Positions 25,772 to 34,158 of a stretch of 64,000 nt of DNA are shown in pieces. The translations under genes and the position numbers were made by a program. Source of the stretch: Methanoculleus caldifontis (GTDB taxonomy: Archaea; Halobacteriota; Methanomicrobia; Methanomicrobiales; Methanoculleaceae); contig NZ_WBKO01000002.1 in the NCBI RefSeq assembly GCF_032842345.1, forward strand, positions 516,208-580,207. Direction: 5' to 3'. Under the pieces are notes generated by a model. That model was not told the DNA's origin. It ran no database searches and saw nothing but the letters and a program-made list of their open reading frames with translations. Within the stretch, counting starts at the first letter, position 1, and each line of letters starts with the position of its first letter.

Positions 25772-26937
25772 CGATACGCTATAGCGAGATATTTCTCAAG
25801 AGCGAGCCGGTGAAACGGCGGTTCATATCGATCATGACGGAGAACATCCGGCTTGCGCTGGAGGGGGAGGGAATCTCCCACCGGTTTGAGACTCCGCGAG
25901 GGCGGGTCCTGATCTTCGGCGACGACCCCCGCCGGATCGCCGCTGTGGCCGCGAGGACGTTTGGTGTGGCGAGCGCGAGCGTCTGCACGGTGACGACCCC
26001 CGATATCGAGGGGCTCTCGGCCGCAGCCGTCGAGCGTGCAGAGCGGCGCCTCCGGCCGGGGATGTCGTTTGCGGTCCGGGCGCGCCGGTCAGGAGTCGAG
26101 GGGTTCAACAGCCAGACCCTCGGCGCTGAGGTCGGCTCGGCCGTCCTCGACCGGATCCCTGAGGCGAGGGTCGACCTGACGGCACCCGACTACGAGGTCT
26201 TCGTGGAGGCCAAGGAGTTCGGCGGCCTAGTCTACGACGAGAGGATTGCCGGGCCGGGAGGGCTCCCCTACGGGACGCAGGGGGAGGTGATGACCCTTCT
26301 TTCGGGGGGGATTGATTCGCCCGTTGCGTCGTGGCTGATGATGCGCCGGGGATGCCGGATGGTGCATATCAACATGCAGGGCGGGCGCTTTGCGGGGGCG
26401 GACGTGGAGAGAAACGTCCTCGCAAACCATGCCCGGCTCTCTGCCTGGATTCCCGGGCACTCTCTCGACCTTCTTGTCGTCGATATGGAGCCGTTCTTTG
26501 AGGTGATCACGGCCTTAAAAGAGCCGCGCTATCGCTGCATCCTCTGCAAGCGGTTCATGCTCCGGGTAGCGGGGATCATCGCCGGGGAACGCGGCGCCTA
26601 CGCGCTCGTCAACGGCGACAACATGGGGCAGGTGGCCTCCCAGACGCTGGCGAACATGGCGGTGATCGCCCCGGCGACGGACGTGCCGGTGCTCCGGCCG
26701 CTGATAGGGTTTGACAAGGAGGAGATCATCGAGCGCGCCCGCGCCATCGGGACGTTCGAGGCCCATCCGGGGGACGTCGGGTGCGCGGTCGCCCCCCGCT
26801 ACCCCTCGACGGCGGCGCCCGCGGAGACGATCGCGAAGATTGAGGAAGAGATCGGTGTGGCCGGCCTCGCGGAGCGGGCGGCGGAGACGGTACGGGTGTA
26901 TCGTGCGAAGAACGGGGAGGTCGGGGAGGTCAGGTGA
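25759..26937 (+). CDS. thiI: tRNA 4-thiouridine synthase, archaeal type
   Basis: A 392-residue enzyme with an N-terminal ferredoxin-like and THUMP region (VRARRSGVEGFNSQ, residues about 95-115) and a PP-loop SGGIDSPVASWLMMRRG near residue 180. As in methanogen ThiI there is no C-terminal rhodanese domain; instead YRCILCKRFM near residue 257 supplies the CxxC thought to carry sulfur or an Fe-S cluster in archaeal homologues. It makes s4U8 in tRNA. Its start overlaps larE by 13 bp, so both come from one message. Confidence 0.92.
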   Translation: MEAVTIRYSEIFLKSEPVKRRFISIMTENIRLALEGEGISHRFETPRGRVLIFGDDPRRIAAVAARTFGVASASVCTVTTPDIEGLSAAAVERAERRLRPGMSFAVRARRSGVEGFNSQTLGAEVGSAVLDRIPEARVDLTAPDYEVFVEAKEFGGLVYDERIAGPGGLPYGTQGEVMTLLSGGIDSPVASWLMMRRGCRMVHINMQGGRFAGADVERNVLANHARLSAWIPGHSLDLLVVDMEPFFEVITALKEPRYRCILCKRFMLRVAGIIAGERGAYALVNGDNMGQVASQTLANMAVIAPATDVPVLRPLIGFDKEEIIERARAIGTFEAHPGDVGCAVAPRYPSTAAPAETIAKIEEEIGVAGLAERAAETVRVYRAKNGEVGEVR

Positions 26938-27312
26938 GGAGGGGCGGGTTCTCGGCGGCCTCGTCCCTCTAGCCCGGCGCTATCATCTCACACGAAGTAC
27001 GATGGGCCGAAGGGCCGGAGCTCGAGCACCGTCAGGTGCGGAGGAGCATTACACATCCATTTACCGAACTTCGCGTTCTTCGCGGCTTCGCGCGAGCTAA
27101 CGGGAGCAGATAACAATACGGCCTCACGCGAAGAGCGCGAAGCCGCGAAGGGGAGTTACAGGTAACTTGCTGGACTTCGCGTATTCGCGTGAGGCCATAA
27201 TGCAATCCTTCATTTTGCCTCCATCCAATAGGCCAGGAACATCGCACCTCCGGCGCTCCTGCTCCGCTCCGTAGGAGCATCACAACGGCATCTAAAAAAG
27301 ACGTATGGAGGT
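26938..27312. other. Gene-less convergent gap containing hairpin repeats
   Basis: No ORF with coding character is present between the stops of thiI and the SepCysS gene. The gap holds three arms of a dispersed repeat (listed separately) and the perfect inverted repeat AGTTAC-AG-GTAACT at 27154-27167. The rest shows no recognisable feature. Confidence 0.6.
27069..27196. repeat. Hairpin repeat of the CTCACGCGAAG type, copy 2 (three arms)
   Basis: Arms at about 27069-27096 and 27175-27195 read CTTCGCG...TTCGCG(T)GAG, and the central arm at 27121-27150 is their reverse complement (CCTCACGCGAAGAGCGCGAA, then GCCGCGAAG). The central arm can pair with either flank, giving alternative stems. The arm sequence matches the copy at 23695-23770. 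Confidence 0.7.
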
Positions 27313-28491
27313 TTAGAGAATATTCAGCCCGTTGTCCCGGGCAGCCCCGATGAATGATTCGCCGACGTGCCGGATCTGCTTCTCGGTCAGCCCGAAGGTG
27401 TTGTATTTCCAGACCTTGGTCGAGCCGGGGATGACCCCGGTGATCCCGCGCTTCTTCACCTCGCTTGCGAGGAAGAACCCGCGCTTCTTGTGCCGTTCCG
27501 CAACCTTATCGAAGGACTCGCGGGTATCTATCCGGGTCAGGGTGTGCTTTCGGGGGTAGTCGGAGAGGACCTTCGTCCCCTCGATGGAGAGGAGGGCGTC
27601 CGTGACCGCCTGCGAGTGCGCCACCTCGGTCTCCCAGCGCTGCACCCGCTCCTTGACGTGGGGGAACGAGGCCATCATCCCGACGACGGTGACGCCCATC
27701 AGGGTGCAGCCCATCATCTCGACCTCTTTCATCCCGAACGTCCGGCCGGTCACGTCGCCCTTCGCCTGCGTCGTCCTGAAGACCCGCTCCGCGTGCTCGT
27801 TCGTCGTCGCGAGAAGACCCGAAGGCGCCGGGGCCGCCATGCTCTTGTGGCCCGACCCGACCACGAAGTCGGCGCCGAGGGCTTTGCCGTCGATCGGCAT
27901 GATCCCGACCGTGTAGGCCCCGTTCACGAGGACCGGGACGTCGTACTGGTGGGCGACCTTGATGATCCCCGCGATGTCATGGACGTTCCCGAACTGGTAG
28001 TCGACGTGGTCGACGAAGAGCAGCGGCGGTGTGCGCGAGAACTCCCGGATCACCGCCTCGATCTTCTCTGCCGCAGCGTCGGCGGTGATGTGGTTCCTCT
28101 CGTCCTTTGGGATCTCCCGCGGGATCCCGCCTGCCGCCTCGACCGCCATGAACTCGGTGTAATGGGCGAGCCCCGTGAGGATGACCGGGTCGCCTTTCTC
28201 CACGAGCGTGGAGGCGACCGCCTGGAACCCCCGGCGCGCTCCGGGCACCACCCGCACCGCGTCCATGTTCAACCACGCGGCGAGATCGGCGTGGAACTGC
28301 GCGATGGGAGGGTTCCGGATATAGTCGAGCCGTGGAGGATTGCGGCAGTTGTCGCAGACCGAGTAGCCGTCGCCGAACGAGATCGCCGCCTTCATCGCCT
28401 CGGCGGTGAGCCGCCCGCCCGCCTGGATGGGGTCGATGTTGATGTACATCTCCTCGACGTCGCGGGCCTCGATATCGACTGCGCACTTCAC
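27313..28491 (-). CDS. pscS: O-phosphoseryl-tRNA(Cys):Cys-tRNA synthase
   Basis: A 392-residue PLP enzyme that converts phosphoseryl-tRNA(Cys) to Cys-tRNA(Cys), the second step of the methanogen tRNA-dependent cysteine route after SepRS. Near residue 45 it has SVCDNCRNPPRLDYI, the conserved N-terminal cysteines, and GSGHKSMAAPAP near residue 210 carries the PLP lysine. MGCTLMG supplies the third conserved cysteine. Its ATG overlaps by 4 bp the end of a 60-residue ORF upstream, so the two are coupled. SepRS is not in the window. Confidence 0.93.
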   Translation of the reverse strand: MKCAVDIEARDVEEMYINIDPIQAGGRLTAEAMKAAISFGDGYSVCDNCRNPPRLDYIRNPPIAQFHADLAAWLNMDAVRVVPGARRGFQAVASTLVEKGDPVILTGLAHYTEFMAVEAAGGIPREIPKDERNHITADAAAEKIEAVIREFSRTPPLLFVDHVDYQFGNVHDIAGIIKVAHQYDVPVLVNGAYTVGIMPIDGKALGADFVVGSGHKSMAAPAPSGLLATTNEHAERVFRTTQAKGDVTGRTFGMKEVEMMGCTLMGVTVVGMMASFPHVKERVQRWETEVAHSQAVTDALLSIEGTKVLSDYPRKHTLTRIDTRESFDKVAERHKKRGFFLASEVKKRGITGVIPGSTKVWKYNTFGLTEKQIRHVGESFIGAARDNGLNIL

Positions 28492-28670
28492 TGCACCAGC
28501 TCCTCTTCGATGATTGCGATCTGCCGCTTCACTTTCTCGAGAGTTGTTGCGGCACGCTGCTTCTGTGCTTCATCAAAGTCATGCTGCGGAGCGGTCTCCC
28601 GCAACAGGAATCGGATGTCGGAGAGGAGGAAGAGTGCCTGAAAAACTGCATCAACGGCTCTTTTTGACAC
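28488..28670 (-). CDS. Small helical protein coupled to SepCysS
   Basis: A 60-residue ORF from a GTG at 28670 that begins MSKRAVDAVFQALFLLSDIR and ends in a charged helix, KVKRQIAIIEEELVQ. It looks like an amphipathic helix hairpin. GGTGA precedes the GTG at good spacing and a TATA box lies 30 bp upstream; an alternative TTG at 28685 exists. The stop overlaps the pscS start by 4 bp. In some methanogens a separate factor, SepCysE, tethers SepRS and SepCysS; this could be a short analogue, but I cannot show homology. Confidence 0.6.
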   Translation of the reverse strand: MSKRAVDAVFQALFLLSDIRFLLRETAPQHDFDEAQKQRAATTLEKVKRQIAIIEEELVQ

Positions 28671-28695
28671 GAGATCACCATACAAATATCAGTGA

Positions 28696-28707
28696 GGATA
28701 TATTAGG
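28696..28707 (-). promoter_or_regulatory. TATA box of the SepCysS operon
   Basis: The minus strand reads CCTAATATATCC, centred about 31 bp upstream of the GTG at 28670, so the transcript should have almost no leader. Confidence 0.55.
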
Positions 28708-28718
28708 TTACGCGTATT

Positions 28719-28740
28719 CCGGGCACCGGCCCGGTGCCGG
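28719..28740. repeat. GC-rich palindrome between divergent promoters
   Basis: Arms GGCACCGG (28722-28729) and CCGGTGCC (28731-28738) pair perfectly around a single C, and flanking CC/GG extend the stem with one bulge. It sits between the SepCysS TATA box and the mre11 TATA box, so a regulator bound here could affect both. Confidence 0.5.
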
Positions 28741-28765
28741 ACACTTTCGCACCGCACTGATCGGG

Positions 28766-28776
28766 CATTTATACTC
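28766..28776 (+). promoter_or_regulatory. TATA box of the mre11-rad50-nurA-herA operon
   Basis: CATTTATACTC is centred 30 bp before the mre11 ATG at 28801. With no Shine-Dalgarno at that start, a leaderless mRNA is likely. Confidence 0.6.
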
Positions 28777-28800
28777 AAGGGACACGGAGATTAATTGGGC

Positions 28801-29961
28801 ATGAAGATAGTTCACATAGCAGACACGCATCTCGGATTGTCGGCATTTAACCGGGTCGATCCCGAAACCGGGATGAACCTGCGCGAACAGCTCATCTACG
28901 AAAATTTTCTTGCCGCCGTCGACCGGATCGTCGCCATGCGCCCCGATGCGCTCGTCCACGCGGGCGATCTCTTCCACCAGGTCAAGCCGAAGACCCGCGC
29001 CTACACGACGGCGCTCGACGCCCTCTCCCGCCTGCAGGATGCGGGAATCCCGGTGCTCGCGGTCGCGGGGAACCACAGCATGGCCAAGACCCGCTACACG
29101 GCATCCCCGTTCGAGGTGCTCGAGCGGGGCGGCTACCGGGCAACCGACTTCTACGTCGCCCACCACAACCGTTACCGCCGGGTGGAACTGGGGGACGCGG
29201 TCTTTCACCTGATACCGAACATGCTCGAGGCGGAGGGCTACCGGCGGGCGTTCAACGGGATCGAGTTCTCCTGCGGCACGAACGTCCTCGTCACCCATGG
29301 CCTTGCAAGCACCCTGAAAGACCGGCGGTTGCACACCGTCGCCGAGCACGAACTGGACGCGACGATCCTCTCGGACCGGTTCGACTATATAGCGCTCGGC
29401 CACTTCCACGGCCAGACCCAGGTCGCCGACAACGCCTGGTACAGCGGCTCGCTCGAACACTGCAACTACGGCGAGATCGCGGAGACCAAGGGGGGCCTCG
29501 CCGTGGACCTCGCGTCGGGAGAGGTCGGGCACATCGACCTCCCGCGCACTCCCATGATCAGCCTCGGCAGGATCAACTGCGATGGCCTCTCCGCCCGCGA
29601 GGTCGTGGACGAAGTCCTCGCTGCGGCCGATGGCGCCGGGCAGAAGACCGCCCGGGCGATCTGCCAGGTCACGCTTGATGGAATACGCCGCGAGACGCTC
29701 CGCGCGCTCGACCAGAAGGCCCTCACGGAGGTCAGGAGCCGGATGCTGGACCTCAAACTCCAGGTGCTCGCCGCCGACGATCCGTCCCGGATCTTCTATG
29801 AAGACTCGCTGGTCGGTCTCGACTACGTCGCCGAGTTCGAGCGCTTCGTGGAGAAGGAGCATCTTGCTCCCGGCGACGAGGAGTACGTGAAGAGGACCGG
29901 GATGGAGGTCCTCCGTTCGGTCATCGCCCACCACAAAGAGGGAGAGAATGCTGCTGAATAA
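28801..29961 (+). CDS. mre11: DNA double-strand-break repair nuclease Mre11
   Basis: A 386-residue metallophosphoesterase. Phosphodiesterase motifs are in order: HIADTHLGLSAF, LVHAGDLFHQVKP, AVAGNHSMAKTR, LVTHGLAS and ALGHFHGQTQ. With Rad50 it processes DNA ends for homologous recombination. It is the first gene of an archaeal end-resection operon; rad50 begins inside its last codons. A TTG six bases upstream of the ATG is also in frame but unlikely. Confidence 0.95.
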   Translation: MKIVHIADTHLGLSAFNRVDPETGMNLREQLIYENFLAAVDRIVAMRPDALVHAGDLFHQVKPKTRAYTTALDALSRLQDAGIPVLAVAGNHSMAKTRYTASPFEVLERGGYRATDFYVAHHNRYRRVELGDAVFHLIPNMLEAEGYRRAFNGIEFSCGTNVLVTHGLASTLKDRRLHTVAEHELDATILSDRFDYIALGHFHGQTQVADNAWYSGSLEHCNYGEIAETKGGLAVDLASGEVGHIDLPRTPMISLGRINCDGLSAREVVDEVLAAADGAGQKTARAICQVTLDGIRRETLRALDQKALTEVRSRMLDLKLQVLAADDPSRIFYEDSLVGLDYVAEFERFVEKEHLAPGDEEYVKRTGMEVLRSVIAHHKEGENAAE

Positions 29962-32900
29962 GCTCCGGATGCGGAACTTCAAGCGGTTCCGCGACCAGGA
30001 GATCACCTTCCAGGACGGGATCACCGGGATCGTCGGGAACAACGGGACCGGCAAGAGCAGCATCGTGAGCGCCATCCTCTTCGCCCTCTACGGCCTCCAG
30101 GGGACGGGGCTCGACGGAAACTACATCGTCAGTTCCTTTGCGGGTCCGCAGGAGACCTGCGAGGTCCGCCTGGACTTCATCGCCGGCGGCAACGAGTATG
30201 CCGTCGTCCGCAGGTTCAGGCGCCGCCCGTCCTCAACCCACCACGAGGCCAGCCTCTACCTGAACCAGAGGCTCCTTGCAAACAGCGTCCAGAAGGTGGC
30301 GGAGGAGGTCCAGCGGGCCGTCGGGATGGGGCCGGGAGACTTCCGGAACACCATCTACGCCGGGCAGAAGGAACTCCTCACCCTGCTCGAGAGCAGGGCA
30401 GGGTCGCGGAAGGACTGGTTCATGCAGGTACTCGGCATCGACTACCTCCGAAAGGACAGCATGGAGGAGCTGAAGAAGGTCATCGACGCCCGGGAAGGAA
30501 CCCTCCGCGAGATCTCGGGCCGCCTCCAGGAGCTTGACGTTGCGTCGGTTCAGGGCCGCCTCGCGGCACTCCGGACCGAACTCGCCCGTGCCGGGGAAGA
30601 GGCGGAGCAGGCAGGGGCAGGGGAGAGGGACGCCGCCGCGATGCTCGAAGGTGCCCGGCAGGAGCGCGACCGTCTGCTCGCCGTGCGCGACCGCTACCTG
30701 CACCTCGCACGGGAGGAGGAGATGTTCGCGGGTGAGATAGCCCGGCTCCGTACCGAGTGCGAGGCTGCGGAGGCTGAGATAGCGGCGCGCAGGAGACTGC
30801 AGCCCGAACTCGAAGACCTCGCCCCTCTCGCCGGGCGCTATGAGTCCCTGAAGGCAGAGGTCGCCGCGATGGCAGAGGCGAAGGCCGCTGCCGATCGCCT
30901 GACCCTCGAAGCGAACGCCGCGGCGGAGCAGGCACGGGAGTACGACGAGCGTTGCACGAGCGTCGAGGCCGAACTGGCCGCGCTCGCAGAGGACGAGGCG
31001 GCAGTTGCCGGGCTTGCCCGGAAGGTCGCCGACCGGCAGGCCCTCCGCGACAGGATTGCGGCGATGGCCGCGCTCCAGCCGGAGTACGACGCACTCCGCG
31101 AGGAACTCACCCGTATGGACGAACGGTTCTTCCAGACCGAGCGGCGCGTCGTGGAGAGCCGGCAGGAGATCGAGGAGATCGAGGAGAAGGCCCGGCGCCT
31201 CCGGGAGCTTGAAACGGAGGTCTCCAGTCTCGACGCTCTCCGCACCCGTGAAGAAGTCCTCCTCTCGGCCGCGGAGCATGCCCGGCAGGGAGAGCGGTGC
31301 CTGCAGGAGGTCCGCGCCGCTTCCGATGAGATGGTCCGGTTCGAGGGCGAGATCGCCGGCCTTGCCCGGCAGCTCGCCAGGATGGGCAGGATCGAGGAGG
31401 AGATCGAGTCCGCGGAGAGCAGAAGGGAGTATCTCGCTTCAAGGATCAGCGCGTGCGCCGAACGTCAGCAGACGATCCGCGAGGAGATCCGGCGGCTTGC
31501 CGGACACCACGCGGAGATCCTCACCGCGGGCCCGGAGGGGTCCTGCCCGACGTGCCACCAGAGCCTCGGCGAGCACTACGAGGAGCTGGTCGGCGACCTT
31601 GCCAGGGCCAGTGACTCGATGCAGAAGACGCTTGCCGGCCTCGAGCACGAGCACACGAGGGCGACCGCGGACCACCGGAGCCTCGTCGCCGCGCTGAAGG
31701 ACCTTCAGGTACAGCGCATCGCCTTCCAGCGCATAAAAGAGCAGCACGCGCTCTACGCGTCCCGCTACGAGCAGGCCTCGGGCACCCTGCAGCGCTGGCA
31801 GGCCGAGGCGGACGGGTGCCGGGCGGCGATAGGGGCGCTCGGCCTTGAGGGATACGACCCTGCAGCGCACGCCGCTCTCAAGGAGCGGATCCGGGACCTA
31901 TCGGGGAAACAGGCGGCGGCCGACACCCTCCGGGGCGCGTGCAGCCGTCTCGTGGCCCTGCAGGAGGAGCGGCAGCGGCTCATCGCCGAGGTCGAGGGCT
32001 ACCTCGAACGCAAGGAGGGGATCGAGGAGAAGATCGCCCGGCTCGGGTTCGACCCGGAGGTCAGGCAGCGTCTGGAGGCGGAAGCCGGGGCGCTCGAGGC
32101 GTCTTACCGGGCATACACAGAGGCACAGGCCCGGCTTGCCCGGAGGCCGGCCCTCGAGGAGGAGCGGAGAGCAGTTGCCGCGAAGGCCGACGGGCTCCGG
32201 GAGAGGCTGCAGGCCGCGATGGACGAGCTCGGCCGGATCGCGTTCGACCCGGAGCGGTTCGCCCGCCTCGGCGAGGAGGGCAGCCGCGCCGAAGCGGCCT
32301 GCCGGAGGTCGCTCGAACTCCGTGTCCGCCTCGAGGAGGTCCCGAGGCTCGTTGAGGCGCTCGGGGCAAAGCAGGACCTCCTCGCGAGCAGGGAGGCCGA
32401 CCGGCTCCGGGTGACGGGGGCGATCGGGGACCTCGGTTTCGACGAACGGCAGGTCGCGGCGGCAGAGGAGGCACTTCTGACCCGCGAGCGGGACCTTTCA
32501 GCCGCGCGGGAACTGACGTACGCGGTCGCCGCCCGGCTCGGCAGCCTGAAGGCGGAGGCCGAGGAGGCGACTGGAAGGCTCTCCCGGGCCGACGAACTCG
32601 CTCGCCGGCAGGAGGAGATCACCGAGGAGATCGGGCGGCTGAAACTGACCCGCTCGCTCATCCGGGACTACACCGAATACCTCCTGCAGGTGGTCAGGGA
32701 CCGGATCGAGGAGGAGGCGGGGAGGGTGCTTGCCGAGATCACCGACGGCCGTTACGGCACGGTGATGCTCGACGACGACTTCACCGTCCTCGTCCACGAC
32801 ATGGGGGACGACTACCCGGCCGACCGGTTCAGCGGCGGAGAGCAGGACGATATCGCCATCGCCCTCCGGGTCGCCCTCTCCCGGTTCCTCGCCGAGGTGA

Positions 32901-33121
32901 ACAGGGTGCACGACTCCACCTTCCTGATCTTCGACGAGATCTTCGGGAGCCAGGACGAAGGACGGCGGAACAACCTCTTGCGGGCACTCCGGACCCAGGA
33001 AGCCCATTTCCCGCAGATCCTCCTCATCTCCCACATCACGGAGGTCCAGGACGAGTTCTCGACGACGCTCATGGTCGAGATGGGCGCAGACCAGGCAAGC
33101 CGGGTCAGGGAGTTCGAATGA
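29948..33121 (+). CDS. rad50: DNA double-strand-break repair ATPase Rad50
   Basis: A 1057-residue SMC-like ATPase. The Walker A motif is IVGNNGTGKSSIVSA near residue 30; long coiled-coil arms rich in Ala, Glu, Arg and Leu flank a zinc hook CPTCHQSLGEHY near residue 534; the C-terminal ABC signature is FSGGEQDDIAIALR and Walker B is FLIFDEIFGSQDEG. Mre11 and Rad50 together bridge and resect broken ends. Start and stop overlap both neighbours (14 bp with mre11, 4 bp with nurA). Length is longer than the roughly 880 residues of Pyrococcus Rad50, reflecting longer arms. Confidence 0.96.
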   Translation: MLLNKLRMRNFKRFRDQEITFQDGITGIVGNNGTGKSSIVSAILFALYGLQGTGLDGNYIVSSFAGPQETCEVRLDFIAGGNEYAVVRRFRRRPSSTHHEASLYLNQRLLANSVQKVAEEVQRAVGMGPGDFRNTIYAGQKELLTLLESRAGSRKDWFMQVLGIDYLRKDSMEELKKVIDAREGTLREISGRLQELDVASVQGRLAALRTELARAGEEAEQAGAGERDAAAMLEGARQERDRLLAVRDRYLHLAREEEMFAGEIARLRTECEAAEAEIAARRRLQPELEDLAPLAGRYESLKAEVAAMAEAKAAADRLTLEANAAAEQAREYDERCTSVEAELAALAEDEAAVAGLARKVADRQALRDRIAAMAALQPEYDALREELTRMDERFFQTERRVVESRQEIEEIEEKARRLRELETEVSSLDALRTREEVLLSAAEHARQGERCLQEVRAASDEMVRFEGEIAGLARQLARMGRIEEEIESAESRREYLASRISACAERQQTIREEIRRLAGHHAEILTAGPEGSCPTCHQSLGEHYEELVGDLARASDSMQKTLAGLEHEHTRATADHRSLVAALKDLQVQRIAFQRIKEQHALYASRYEQASGTLQRWQAEADGCRAAIGALGLEGYDPAAHAALKERIRDLSGKQAAADTLRGACSRLVALQEERQRLIAEVEGYLERKEGIEEKIARLGFDPEVRQRLEAEAGALEASYRAYTEAQARLARRPALEEERRAVAAKADGLRERLQAAMDELGRIAFDPERFARLGEEGSRAEAACRRSLELRVRLEEVPRLVEALGAKQDLLASREADRLRVTGAIGDLGFDERQVAAAEEALLTRERDLSAARELTYAVAARLGSLKAEAEEATGRLSRADELARRQEEITEEIGRLKLTRSLIRDYTEYLLQVVRDRIEEEAGRVLAEITDGRYGTVMLDDDFTVLVHDMGDDYPADRFSGGEQDDIAIALRVALSRFLAEVNRVHDSTFLIFDEIFGSQDEGRRNNLLRALRTQEAHFPQILLISHITEVQDEFSTTLMVEMGADQASRVREFE

Positions 33122-34158
33122 CCGACCCGGAGACGCTCTACCGGGACGCGATCCGGCGGATTGCCGGGAGGATCCGCGAGACTGTCCCGGAAGACCTCGC
33201 GGGCCGGTTTGCAACCGCCGGAGGGTTTGACGCGCCCTCATACCGGCACTGCCGGGGCAAGTTCGACGGTGCCGTCTGCGCGGTGGACGGGAGCAACAGC
33301 ATCATCCTCGATGCCGGCAGTTTTGCCGTTGCCGCCGTCCGGGCGTCGGTCAGCACCTATGCCGGGAATACGCGCCTCTGCCACCGGACGACGCCGCTTT
33401 ACGTCGTCACGGTCAACCCGGGCGCCGGAAACGAGGACTTCGATACGCTCTTTTACGACTGCTTCCACTGCTCCCCGAAGGCGCACCTCGACCACGACGA
33501 CCCGGTCAGGAACACCGCCGTCATGCGGGATACTCTCGAGTACTGGGCGGCGACGGAGATGGCTGCGGAGCTCGATGCCGGGGACCTCATCGTCCTCGAC
33601 GGTACGCTTCAGGTCCGCCACGCAAGCCACGACGAGGTCATCGAGAGCCTCTTAAACCTCTGCAACCTCCGGGGAGTCCTGATCGCCGCGGTGACGAAAC
33701 GGACATCGCTCACCTGGGGAGGAGGGTACCCGATCGTCCCGGCGGCAGAGGGGCTCGCCCGCGATCTCTCTGTCCCTGAACCCTGGTACCTCTGCGTCTC
33801 CGCGGACGGGGGCCTGATCGACCGGCAGGAGACACGGTCCTGGAAGCAGCGGGGCGAGCAGTACGTCGCGAGGCTCCACCGGCGGGCGGACCGGGCGTTC
33901 AAGGTGGAGATACCGAAGTTCTACAGCCCGGAGAAGGTCGAGCGGGTCTTCTCAGCGCTTGCGTCCTTTGCCGACGACGGGCGGGTCACGGGCTACCCCT
34001 ACCCGCTCCTCGACGCCCACCAGACCACCAAGATCGGGAGGGATGCGATCGAGCAGGTCCGCCAGAACATCATCAGAGAGATGGACCTGCTCGGCATGAA
34101 CCTCGCCGACTACACCGGCATCTTCGGTGACTACCATGATGAGTTTGATCGATATTGA
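33118..34158 (+). CDS. nurA: 5'-3' nuclease NurA
   Basis: A 346-residue RNase H-like nuclease. The N-terminal metal-binding aspartate is in GAVCAVDGSNSIILDAG near residue 55; ELDAGDLIVLDGTLQ near residue 155 and YPLLDAHQTTKIGR near residue 297 carry further conserved acids. NurA works with HerA to make 3' overhangs at breaks. Its ATG overlaps the rad50 stop (ATGA), and herA starts 23 bp before its stop. Confidence 0.92.
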   Translation: MTDPETLYRDAIRRIAGRIRETVPEDLAGRFATAGGFDAPSYRHCRGKFDGAVCAVDGSNSIILDAGSFAVAAVRASVSTYAGNTRLCHRTTPLYVVTVNPGAGNEDFDTLFYDCFHCSPKAHLDHDDPVRNTAVMRDTLEYWAATEMAAELDAGDLIVLDGTLQVRHASHDEVIESLLNLCNLRGVLIAAVTKRTSLTWGGGYPIVPAAEGLARDLSVPEPWYLCVSADGGLIDRQETRSWKQRGEQYVARLHRRADRAFKVEIPKFYSPEKVERVFSALASFADDGRVTGYPYPLLDAHQTTKIGRDAIEQVRQNIIREMDLLGMNLADYTGIFGDYHDEFDRY

